Origin: Pomacea canaliculata
Taxonomy: Eukaryota; Mollusca; Gastropoda; Architaenioglossa; Ampullariidae
Direction: 5' to 3'
NCBI RefSeq assembly: GCF_003073045.1
Contig: NC_037596.1
Location: forward strand, 11,839,950 to 11,903,949
Length of the DNA: 64,000 nucleotides
Part shown: piece after piece, positions 49,409-62,300 of the stretch
Layout of the letters: each line of letters starts with the position of its first letter
Numbering within the stretch: position 1 is the first letter of the stretch
Position numbers and translations under genes: made by a program
The notes under the pieces: model-generated
What the model saw: the letters and a program-made list of their open reading frames with translations, nothing else
Told to the model about the DNA's origin: nothing
Databases searched by the model: none

Positions 49409-50384
49409 ATTCCTTCGTGAGAGTGATTCTACCACACCTTTATTTTTACACATACTTTTTATTATAAATAACTGCTAAATTTAACGAACAATAGGTTCCT
49501 AATCACCTTTAAATTTCCAATAAAACAATTTTATTTTTATCTCTCATTAATTGATCTCTCAAATATTAGCACACGCTTTACCCTCTAATAACACGAATAC
49601 GGTTCCGTTCTGACATCTTTCTATCTTACTGTTTCTCTTAGCATTGATAATATGACTTGTCAAACTATGTGATAGAAAATCTGAGAGAGGACTAAGATAA
49701 CTTGAAATTTACCGGCTGTACTGAACGAAATAGTGCCGAGAAAAAAAAATTACTTTCATCTGAAAGTTGCAAGATCTTCACAAACCAAAAAGAAACACTA
49801 CTTTTATATTTATACATTATAGGTAAGCATGTATAGAAAACTCGAAACAAATATAATCCTGACATGAAGGTGTTTCATCTCACTATAAATAATAATAATG
49901 AAAACCAATTATAATCTGAAATGACTGACTGGGAAAGAATTAAAACTCGATACTTACAAAATGGCCCTCAACATAATCTGTTAACTACTAGAAAAAAAAA
50001 TTCTAGCACCTATAACTAGAGCAAATATAATACTAAAACACATAGATAAAATAGAAACAAATAACATAGAAACCAAGAACAAAAGATTGAGTGTCTAACG
50101 GTGCAAAGAAGCATAGAGATCACATGTTATCTTCCTCATGATTGTTTTGTAACTGTATTCTTACATTCTCAGAATAAAAGAAGTACAGGCACAGACCACT
50201 TTAAGCTGAGAGATCTTTATTCGACACTGACCATAATGTGGTTAATCTGCAATAAAATGCACATGGAAACTGAAACTGATGATCGCTGGATGTTTGGGAG
50301 ATCTTTGGCATCCTGTGGTAATTTTCCGGTTATAACTTCATTGCCAGTGGTTTACAACAACTAGACCATAGTGAGAACTTCAAA
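49409..50384. other. 5' flank of gene 7
   Basis: AT-rich sequence with no feature. An 87-codon frame at 50101-50364 ends before the gene 7 start codon and has no signal or domain; it is most likely 5' UTR or promoter. Confidence 0.4.
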
Positions 50385-53300
50385 ATGAGCACGTTTATGA
50401 AGGTTTGCTGTGCATTTGTCATTCTTCTGAAGCTGATGAAAGGAGCGCTTTTGATGACGTGTAAGTAGTCACAAAGATAATTTAATTTTCTTGGCAGATT
50501 TATTTTAATTACAAGTTTTAATAATGAGTTTTAAGTTTTAATAACAAGTTTTGCCAATCATTAAAGCATTTAATCTAATAACAGATTTAATTCAAGAACC
50601 GAGGACAGAAACATTTGCAAAAATAATGCGAAAATTGATTTTAAAATGAAATGATTAAAATGATAAGATTAAATGACACTTCGAGAAGAAAGATAATTTT
50701 GATGTTATTTTAAGTTACGGACCATATAATTTTAGTTATTTTGACAGATTTAGGGTTGAAATGACATGTAGATCCAAAACATTTTTTGAAACTGATATTT
50801 CACATAGGTTTCGAGATACCAAGTGGCACTAATGTGTCCCTATGGTCGGCAAGGAAAACGTATCGTGAATAATGCCAGTTATGGGTTTCATCAATAGCTT
50901 AATTTTTTTAAATGGTGATTAAGCATTATACCAGCGGTTCTCAACCTTTTACTTGTGACGCCCCCCTGGCGAACAAAGGTACGTACGCGCGCCCCCCTTA
51001 GCCAGCAATGTAAGCTAATTTCACTAATACCGGTATAAGAAACTTTTAAAAAATGACCACCTTCGCGCCTCCCTTAGCCAGCAATGTAAGCTAATTTCAC
51101 TAATACCGGTATAAGAAACTTTTAAAAAATGACCACCTTCGCGCCCCCCTTGTAAGCAGGTCGCACCCCCCCCCCCTTCAGGGGGGCGCACCCCACAGGT
51201 TGAGAACCGCTGCATTATACTGTTGTTATGCAACATCAGAAGGGATATTATACTGTAATGAGAACAAATATATATATTTTATGAATGTAATTTATGAATG
51301 GTACTTCTCAAAGCAGTTACATGATGTTGTGTAGCATAAGTGAACGCGGCATACCGGCCTATAGAGAATGTTACACATATTGTCAGTTCTGCTTTTAATT
51401 TTGTCCTTTGGACATTGAGCACAACGCTTACGTTTTTCTTCTTTGACCAGTTTTTGGGGGTTGACATGATCTTTCCCTGATTCGAACAGGTCCTGATGGA
51501 ATATTTCTTTTCCTGTTTGTGTAATTTCCAATGAGCGCTTTTGATATCATTTGTCTGCACTCAAACTGGGATATCTTCTTGCATTCAGGATTGAATTCCT
51601 GGTTCATCTGCGTATAAACACAGTGAGTGTTTTTCACCGCTATGTACAAACAAATCGAAAACTTTTTGAAAGTAGTGCTTTACCTTTGACCTTCGATCAA
51701 CTTTATATGTAATCCACGAGATCGATGATCAGAGGCCGAATTCGAAAGTCCTATAAGTGTCGGGATTTCTTTTCAAAAACAGCTCTTCAGAATTTGTTTG
51801 GAAAGTGTTAGGCATTCCTTATCACTTCAAAGCGATTCTGAGGCATCACATTGGCAGCGTATAACACCTAAAGATTTGGTTCAGTGGACCAGTAGTCTCT
51901 CAAGGATGGAATCAAATATTATTACATTATACACTTTATTCCCAAGAACGCACGAATTTCTTGCGAATCAGTTTTGAAATGAATCTCCTTCTTCAACAGG
52001 TTGTCAGAGACGCGTTCAATTCACAATTTCACACTACTCGCACTCACTGTATACACACGTCCCAACACGTGTTTTTCCAATCATAAATCACACAGATTTG
52101 TCTAGGCAACGAAAAATTTTATATAACTCGACATTAAGCACACACACGCGTTACTGCGAACTATATATACAGTCTGAATGTCTTTCACGCCACGGCCTGT
52201 ATATCAAAGTTGACGATTGTTTTTCGAATAGTTCGTTAAAGTCCTAGTTACTCACACCGCACTGCCTGAAGTTATCGTCCGAGAAACCAAAAGTAAAACG
52301 TCCTGGTAAAATTCTCCCTTTCCCTGGTCCAGAAATTAAAAGTGCAGTCTTGGCATCACTTGACCGATGTGCACGAACAAAACTCTTAGGGAAACCACAT
52401 ATACGTTCCGGTTCTTAATAGGGGTAAGTGCTGTCTTGGCAGACACCTAGCTGACGACCAAGATTATATTCTCTGGGATCAACACACAAGATCCAAAGCG
52501 AACACTCCACACACTCCGTCCGCCTCTCGTCACTTCTCAATGCCGCCTGCAGCGGTTTCGTTGGGATTCCTCACTCCCAATGAGTCCCTCAGTAGTTCCT
52601 TGACTAGGCAAGCAGCTTAGTTCACTTATTACCGGTCCATGTACACGTACAGCAAGACCTCTTTCCCGCCTGTCTTTCCTATCTCTCGTCTCCCCGTCGT
52701 CTGCTGTCTTCCCAATAATTGTCAGTCCCCGTGCAATCTAAAATTACGTCATAATATGACGTCGGGTTCTGACGCGAAACCACCACGCAGCAAACACACT
52801 CATATACTGGTAAGGGCAATAATCTCTAACAACAGACAGGGGCAACAACCCCCTGTTTCCTAACACAGGTACGTTTCACTTTGCTAAACAGCAAGAACTA
52901 TCAAACCATAAAAATCTCAGGATTTTTAAAATATCTCAAAGGCATTGGGTCCTTCGTTTCAATCAGCATTTATTGTTGTATGTATTGTAAAAATAAAGAA
53001 GAATAAAGAAGCAGCATAAAAGTTCTCTTCTGGTCCGTAGGGACACATATGCCCAATAAAATTTGATTGCTCTGAGTTGTTTCAATCACTTTTGGGGTCC
53101 ATTTAAAAGTATGGAACAAATTGTTATGTTCCTTGGTCCTCAAACGGTTAAGTCATCACTTTGTGTAGAGTGTTCAGAGTTTTATCTTAAATGTAGTCAC
53201 TCTTTATGACTATTCAACAGGCGTCTGTATTACGTATCTTCATAGGCATACAATACAAGAGATTTTGTTTAATGGCACATTGTTTATTATTGGAAAAGGA

Positions 53301-56300
53301 TACAATCATAGTAAAATGCATATATCAGTTATTTTTAAAGGAAAATTTTAGTCAACCTGTGTCGTCCGTACTGTTGCTATTCTTAGGCTATTGCACACTA
53401 AAATAAAAATCTTGAAAACATTTATCCCTTTAAATTCACTAAAACATTACAGATATTCATTTCGAATCTTTACATTTTTATGAAAAATATTTTTCAGGTG
53501 GATTTTCTAACTTTACCGAAAGCCTGATTAAAGAAGAATACAGTTCTATCAATATCAACTACACCATCAACGTTACGGCAAGTCCTGATGTTACAGACAT
53601 GTTTTATGCTCAATATACGGTTTGTGAAGGAAACTCTTTGAAAACTCCATGTATATTTATTTACGAGAAAGACTTTAGCACCGAGTTTAAGAAGGACTTT
53701 AGTGGGAGGACAGGAGTCACCTGCTACTGGGAACAACGACACGTGAGCAGCTCTGTGGTGGCTTTAGACATCTACATCTCTCAGGTCGTCACCAGGTCAC
53801 TGAGTGCGATTATCCTCTCTACTGACAGAGGCGAGGCACCAAAACCTACTCGACTGATACGTGTTGAGGTGTTGTGTAAGTAATAATAAACTACCTTCTT
53901 GAAAATATTTATTAAACATTAGTTCGGCTTTCAGTATGTACAAAAGAGTATTATTAACATGTTATTTACATAATGGTGATCGGTGTAGGTTATATATTTG
54001 TGATTTATAACATGTAATGTTCAGTATCAATTGAAGTACTACTTTGTATATTAACGAGGACAGATGGTTGTTCTGTAAAATTCTCTTAGGGTGGCTGCTT
54101 TTAATCTTTGTACAGAAATAATAGAAACTACAACACGCGAGCGCACACAAAGACAGGGACACATACAGATTTATTACTAAAATAATCTGAAATAACGGTA
54201 CGAAAATTCCTTTTTTTTGTAAAAAGTTTTAAAAAGTGCGAAGCAGCTAAATAATAAGAATACCTTTAAAGGTCGCTACAGTCACATTACAATATATTTT
54301 TGAAACTATGTGGCTAAGAAACGTGTCATTCTCTGCTGAAACATTTGTCCCCATTTGTTTTCATTTAAGGATATCACACTAACTTCATAGTTTCTTCTGC
54401 GATGCTCTGAGAGGTCATTCCATTCATGAATAGTTTCTGTTCTTCCTTTCTGCTGTAATCTTTTACATATTGTGCGTTGCTGCTTTAAATTTTAAAGCTG
54501 GGCATGCACTTGTATCACTTCAACTTGCATGTTTTTATCCTCGTCAGGAGCTTATTTTGTTTTTCTTTTGGGGGGGGATGTAGTATTCTTAAAAAAATAT
54601 CCTCTATTTATAGGAAATTAACAATACAGCAATACATATATACAGTAATAGTTTACATCTCAGTCCGAACATTTCGGTACTTTACAACTTATCTTTTTGC
54701 GATGTCGCCCGCCTCACACATTGCTCCAAGTTCCCAGTTCACAATCTCACAGTTCTTTTCTCACGACATCAATACCATAGGTCCAACCTCGCGTTGGCGT
54801 AAGCATCCAGTCAATTACATATATATACACTGAGTCCAGCAAACAACAACTTTCTTACATCTCCTCGAGACTGACTTCCAGTCGCTAACACACATCTTTC
54901 TATTTATCCGAGGATGAGTTGCCTTTTTCTACATGTAGGATGTCCCTTGTCACCCTTTGATCTCGGGCAGAGTCAGGGAAGTCACAGTTACTAAAACTCT
55001 TTACTCCCTGCCGTGTCCCGAGTCAACGGTCAGGTTTATGGGCCCCACCTTGACTATTCCGTCAGGTCATTAACAGGAGCGGTGGTACCTTGACCAGTGC
55101 ACTGTTGGTGGTCCAAACTCTATAAAAACATGACTAAAAGTAGAAAATACGTTTTCTGCAACACCCCTTTTTCTGGGGGAAAAATTGTTAATGATAAAGA
55201 ACAAGTTTTCAAAATCAAAATTTATACATATTGAAAATGACATAAAATGGATTGGCACACATTTAATTAAATCTCAACATTCCAAAGATCACCACCAACA
55301 TATAATTTTTATCATAAAAAAAGTGTTACAACTTAAACCATTTCAGCAAAAATTTCAATTTTACTAAGACTACCCTTTGTCAGTATACAACAACAAATAA
55401 AGATAAATGTGGTCAAAACATGATAGTATGCATTCTTACAAGCTAGTTGTCTGCAGCCCATACTATGATGGATGTGACCAAGTTCTATAGTGCAGCTTTC
55501 TCCGTTCTTTCTTTGTGCTGTGAGTGTCTGCTGTGTGTAGACGTTTACTGCGATAGGTGTGACACGGTGCATATATTGCAGTTTTTGTGTTCTCTTTGTC
55601 TCTTTTCTCTTACTACCACGGGTATCTGCTGTGTGCAGCTGTTATACATCTGAAATTCATTAAAATAGAGAGAATAGCATAAATGCATGCAATATATTAC
55701 TGTGTTAGTTTTTCCTTTCTGTCGTGTGTGTATGTGTGCAGATCCACCCAATGTCACGAATCTGACTGTGGACGGGGGCGATAATGTCATCATCGATGAG
55801 GGCCAGGTGGTCAGTGTCGCCTGCTTCTTTGAGAAGGGCAATCCAGCAGGTTTCTTTTATTTGCTGGATAAACATGGAACGAAGCTGAATTCCTCTAGTT
55901 CTGAAGGACACCTTAGCTACTCTCTTACTGCCCGGTGTGAAGATGACTGGCCAGTAGTCAGGTGTGAAGGCAACGGGTCGCAACATAATAGGTCTGTGAC
56001 ACTACTCGTCAAGTGTAAGTAAACAAACTTAATGTCTACACGTATCTTACACATTAATGTGATACTTTTATTGCTTCTTTATATGGGCATCAAGAGTGTG
56101 CGATCCACCTTATGCACAAGGCTTTGTGGACATGGTTCTGAAGAGGGCATACCTTTGTGTGTGTAAGAGTTTTTTGTATGTCTGTGTTTATTACTGTGTG
56201 AATTTCTTCCTTTAAAATGCAAATTGTATGGCCGTTGGCTGTTATGTAAAGAAAAAAAATGGACTGTAAGGGATTTTAAAAGTATGTCCACAGTGTTTAT

Positions 56301-59300
56301 ACACAAGAGATATCCAGAGTAGATATAAGCCCTACTTAGGATTTGCTTAAAATGACTAAACCTTCAGCAAAGCAGTGTGTTTATACAAGGAGGCAAAGAG
56401 CTGACAAGATTTGCAAACAGAAAACATGCTAACGAGCTGCAATAGTGTGGTGTGACCGTTGCGATAGAAGTGTGGCCTGTTTCGATATTTGTTGATTTGA
56501 TATTTGTTGCTCTTTGTTGACTATCTTTATTCTTTATATTGTCACTTTGTGCAGGGAGCGCCCTATGTAACACGATCGTTGTTTAAATTTCTTGAAAGGA
56601 TGCACACCTAGTGCAAGTGTGGCGTGATAATTACCAAAATTTTCTAGCTCATATTTTATACGATCAGTATGCATGGAAAGAATATTTAAGAGATATGCTT
56701 GAAGATCATTTATATTGGAAAATAATATCCTCACCTAGACAATGAATGACATTTTTCTCGAAAATATTTTTTAAAGACGTGTTTTTATAATATAAAGATT
56801 ACTTTCAATACATTAGACTTACAACTACACGTTTTTATTAGACTTTGGTATTTGAAAAGAATTTGGCATCAAAGATTTTAGTGTTAAAATGAATTTAGAA
56901 AAAATCTTACACCGTAAATACATTTTAGAATGAAACGATCCTTATTGGTTCATACTTTTAGCATACATTTCGTTATGTTTAAAATACGGAATAACCTAAC
57001 TTCTAAGAACGTTTCTTCTTTTAATTGCCCAGGTCGTCCTCAGTTTGTTGACAAGTCAACGAAAATTGTTAATCCTGCTGTTGACACTGTAACGTTTAGT
57101 ATCAAGGCCCACACCACAGCAGTCAATGGATGTCTCCTGACATCTCTCACTTTACAACATAACAACACGAGGGAAGTGAACTGCACCCTTACTGGGGATC
57201 CACCTGACCTCGTCCTGAGTCTTCAGCTCGAGAAAGACAGTTTCCGTGGAAACTGGACATTGACACTAAGCAATGACTGGGGTTCTTCCAACACAACTTT
57301 CATTGTCTTAGATGAGTCAAGTAATTACAATTTTTAAAAAATACTAATTATTTAGTGGATAATTTTTTGCCAGTTGTTCAAGTTCACGAAATAGATTTTA
57401 GACATGAGTAATAAAATTTAACTTGTATATTTGCTTTGTCGTGCAATATCGTGATGTGAGCGGTTAAGAGGCACAGTTAGCAACTATAAACAATACCAGA
57501 AATGGTACTTGAACAATACTCTAAACAAAAATTCCAAATGCAACATTAAATAATACGTGCGAGTTACACTCTTGACTGCACTGATATGTTCAGTCAAGAA
57601 CACATTCTTATCAAAAACTGGATTTCACTTCTCATTTATTAGTGGCGAAAATGTGCGCTTGTGATGGGTGGGGTTAGGAAATGTCCATTTTTTTAAATGA
57701 TACAATGTATGGCATTCCAGAACCACAATATATATATAAACAATATTTATTAAAATCATTCGTCAGACATCCTTTCCTTAAAGTGCTAACCAACACAATT
57801 TACCAGTAACCGTTCGTAGTTTAGTATCTGAGTAATGTACTCTACTTGCATTTTCTAAATAATAATATTTATCCATCATCATCATCTTTTCAAATATGAT
57901 AAACGCTTTATTTTTATATACATCGTGAAATTTTTATAAAAAGTATTCTTATAAATTAACCGAAGTTATTTCTGTTTTCTTATTTTTTTTTAAACAATTA
58001 CATTGGCCAAATATAGTATGATGTATGCATAGTAAATAAAACTTACGTGGTAAGCTATTAATGACAATATACACGAAAAAACCAATTGTGCACAGCAGGA
58101 ACTAGAATTCTTTTGTTGTTTCAGTGCCAGAGCGATCTTCAGGAAAAACAATAAACATCAAACTGGTGTGCGGTATTGTGGCTGCTGTTGTTGTGATCGC
58201 TGTTGCTGGTACTGTTGCCATTGAAAAGGTCAAAAAGAAGAAATACGGTAAGAATATTTAAAAGTAGTGGTAGGCAAAAAAACGTTAGTCATTTCCCTCT
58301 CTTGAAATATTACAATATAATTTGTGTCTTGATTTCAATAATCATTTTTTTGCCGAAAAGTAACGCAGTCGTATTTACCACATGTAACCATTTGTAATAC
58401 ACGTCTAAACCATTATTAATTATACTAAACTACTATATATGGTTGATTTTGCGGTGATGATGACGCTAACGACGATGATAATCGCAACGACGACATTGAC
58501 AGATATTATCTTAAAAAGAGCTTAACACTTTAACACAGCGGTTCTTACGGCGTGCTTACAAGGGGGGGGGGCGAAGGTGGTGATTTTTTAAAAAGTTTCT
58601 TATACCGGTATTAGTAAAATTAGCTTACATTGCTGGCTAAGGGGGGCGCGCGGACGTACCTTTGTTCGTCAGGGGGGCGTCACAAGTAAAAGGTTGAGAG
58701 CAGCTGTTATAACACATATTAACTATTCAGAAAAATGGTTATCACACGTTGTTCGAAACGTCTTTTTAAAACTACTAAGTACTTTTTTTTCCATAATAGC
58801 ACTTGCACTGAGAAGCGTCACTATAAAGGTTTTTTTTCCAACATGAGTGAAGCAAATATTTGCATATACTTTTGCATTCGAGCTTACTTAGTAACTACTT
58901 ACCTCATTTTCTTTACAAAAACCAGAAACCATTTCACCCCGATAACAGGTTTCATTTGTACGTCCTTGATCCTTCATTAGCTGCAGGGACTTGGGTCTGG
59001 TTACACCAAGAGTATCTACCCAAGACCTTTAGACTGATTAAGGGTCATAAGATGAGAAATAGAAAAAAATGTCCTCGTGTCTGGTTTTCACAGGGCTAGG
59101 ACTTTAGTGGTTCACTTAGACGTCCATGTGTTCATGGGTGACCATTGACTGCCTAACTCTTCCCTGAGCTGTTCTAATTTATGTTGTGTTATAATTAGGT
59201 AGTTTCTAATGCAATTTCATTGGCTTCGTTGGGTCACCGGTCACTAGCTCCAGCCTAAAAGATAGAATAAATTTTTTTTTCGATCTTATATAGCAAACCA

Positions 59301-62300
59301 GTAGAAATGGGTTTCGATCTACAAGATGTTGCAGTCTTAATGATTGATCGTAAGGACAGAATATAGAATTCGGTTTTCCTAAAACTATTAGCCACCTGCT
59401 GTTATAAACTTATAAACATCACATATATTATTGCTTCATGCTAAGATAAAAAAAATCATTTTTAAATCAATGAATTTTGAAGGTGGCTACGTGCTTTCCG
59501 CCCTTAGTTTATCCCTTGTAAAATTACTAAGTATGATTGGATGTGTAAAACGCATTTATCCACTCGGATATAGGATCAAAGCTCTGCACACAAAAAATAT
59601 AAACAATCCCACAGTCAGCTCTACAACCAACTTAATCTTTAGTAGACAGATAAGATCATTAAAAAGTGAGAAGATGAAGAGTCGAAAAGTCATCAGAATT
59701 GTACTCCTGATTATGCAAGGTCTTTGTTTGAAAATTTCGAGACTGCATTTGAAGGCTTTTGATGTAAACACCGTTCGAAGAGACAAAGAAAAACAAGTCC
59801 AAGCATGGCGCCTGAGGATGAAAATAGCGGTCGAATTTCTCCCGTCTGATGGATGGCACAGAGAGAAAGAATCACAAGTAGTAAGGCATCAATACCTAGC
59901 CAGGTATTCTGGGGCAAGGCCGTGAAGACAACGGCAGCTCAACCAGTAAAGCTCAGTTTGAATTTGTTGATGGAACCATTGTCGGACACAAAATGATCAT
60001 AGATGTTATCTTCACACTCAATCAATGACATGGTGTTGCGTGTGTGTTTCCTGTTGCACCAGGTTGAAATCATTTCAGAATAATTTTAGACGCTTTAGAT
60101 GATGATTGGAAGGAAAAATAAAATTGAAAATTCACTTTACCGAGGATATAATTAAATTATTATTAAATAATATGGTCAATAAGATGCTACTTTATGTAGC
60201 GCAGATAACCTCAATAAAACTTTCCGTCTAGATATTAGAAATGGTATTAAAAAGTCCCAAGGTGGTGTTTAGGTTCTGCCTTTTGCATAAAGATGGTATA
60301 ACGGCCTTATAAAGGCATTTTATTTTGGTAGTATTGTATGATCTTTGACTGTTCGACATTATTTACAATTGTACTGCTCTTGTTCTCAGATATTTAGTAA
60401 ATAATTTAATTTCATGTATAAATTGTTTATCAATTAAGAGACCTGATTGTGTTTAGTTTTATTCTGATATTGCTTTGCGTTTGTGTTTCCAATGGAATGT
60501 GGCCAACAGGATCAGACGACACAAATAGGTATGTATTTTTTCACTTCATGTATTCATTCACAACATAAAGACTTACTTGGATGATTGCTGAATTAATGAA
60601 TGCGCCCAATTACTTCTATCTGCTGCATGACTTCCTTGCTTGCCCATTGTCTGGCTGGAGAGGTACATGCGAACAGGTGGATATTAGTAATAAAATTTAT
60701 AATTCATTTTACAATCTTATGCAATTACCAGAATAAAAGCCTTATATTTTTTTAAATAAAACAATATTTATAATTTTCACTCTTTAAACATACAATATTT
60801 TTTAATCAAACTGTAGACATACAGTTGGAAACAGAGGATCGAATGATAATCGACGAGGAAGTTGTGCAAGTAAGTGATTATAAACTATATTATCAGTTCT
60901 ATCTTTATTACACTAAATAATTACATTTTTTAAAGTTCATTTTTTTGTTTTGCTTTCTCAAATAAGAGCAAAAAAACGAGTTCCAAGAAAGAAATATAAT
61001 TATGTTCTCTAACTCCCAGGCTCTTTGTCAGGAGAACGAATCTTACAAGGCTACAATCGTCAGTACGGCTTTTTTTAGACTGCAGGATATTTAGTCTTTT
61101 AAAACAGAATATCCCTTTTCTCTGTAGGTATGATTGTCAATGATGTGTATGAAACGAGTGGAGCGGTTAACAACAACAACCACACCATCCACACGTGTAG
61201 TCCTCCCACCCGAGACCCTCTTTCTCCACTGACCATGTCGGAGATGCCAGCTCGCCCTCCACGTTCACAGCACGCGCAGACACGAGTCACTGCTGCTGAT
61301 GTTCATCATGTTTCTTGTGAGCTATCATCGGATATTTATTGTCACTTTGGCTTCAGTAGGACTTTAATGAATCACTTTGATGTAACTTTTAAATGAATGC
61401 ATAGGATATCTTGGAAGAAAAAAAATTGTTTTTAAGCCTTACATCTATAAAAAGAATAAAGATAATAATCATAGCTGGTCCTTATTTATCGCCTTTGTTG
61501 TTGATAGGAAAAAAAAGTAATGAACATGTCTACGTTAAGCCACAATGCCCTTGCTTTCTTTGACATATCTCTGTTGTGTTTGGCCTTTCTTTCATTAGCA
61601 ATTGTGACATTAAGCAACAAACCTTCTTTTTCATATATATATTCAGTCTCAGATAAACATGCGGGACTCCGTGGATAAAAGCATGTATGGAAGGAAAAAG
61701 ACACAGACAAAGCAACAAAAAAATCTTAAGACAGAGTTATAGTAGCAGTAAAGAAATTCTTTGTCTGTTGACAAAAGCATGGTCGGATTTCATGGGAAGT
61801 TTTCGCTGTTTCTCAGGTAACGCATCATTGGGAGCAGAAGAGAATACCTACGTGTCTGCACCTGAGGTTCGAGAGAAAAAACGATTAAAAAAACAAGGTG
61901 AGACAAACAAAACAATGTTCATTTCAAACTTTGTATTAAACTTGACAAAATTTAAGAGTCTGGCTTTCCAGATTTACAAATCTAGCCCAATGAGCTTGAA
62001 GCAAAAATAAGGTAACATAAAATGCACAATAACAAAAACTCTTTTCGGTTGTCAGTTGGTGCTGATGACTCACAGGGTGACACCTATGTTTCGGCAAGAG
62101 AAGTTCGCAAAGAAAAGAAGAGAACACGAGAAGGTTAATATTAAATATTAGAGAGAATAGTGTCAGAGGCAATAACAAAGAAAAAAGACGGACGGACGGA
62201 TGCACGTGCGAGTGAGCGGAAAAATGAATGAATGAAGCAGTGTGCTGGCGGACGAGGTAATACAGACGGGTTGACGGAGAGACAGTAAGGACATAGTTGA

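Noticed and set aside
55705-55986. Minus ORF opposite the gene 7 second Ig exon
   Set aside because: Antisense shadow of a well-supported exon.
59431-59925. Longest ORF in the window (164 codons)
   Set aside because: It opens with a non-ATG codon, has mixed composition, and overlaps a better protein-like frame at 59670-59996.
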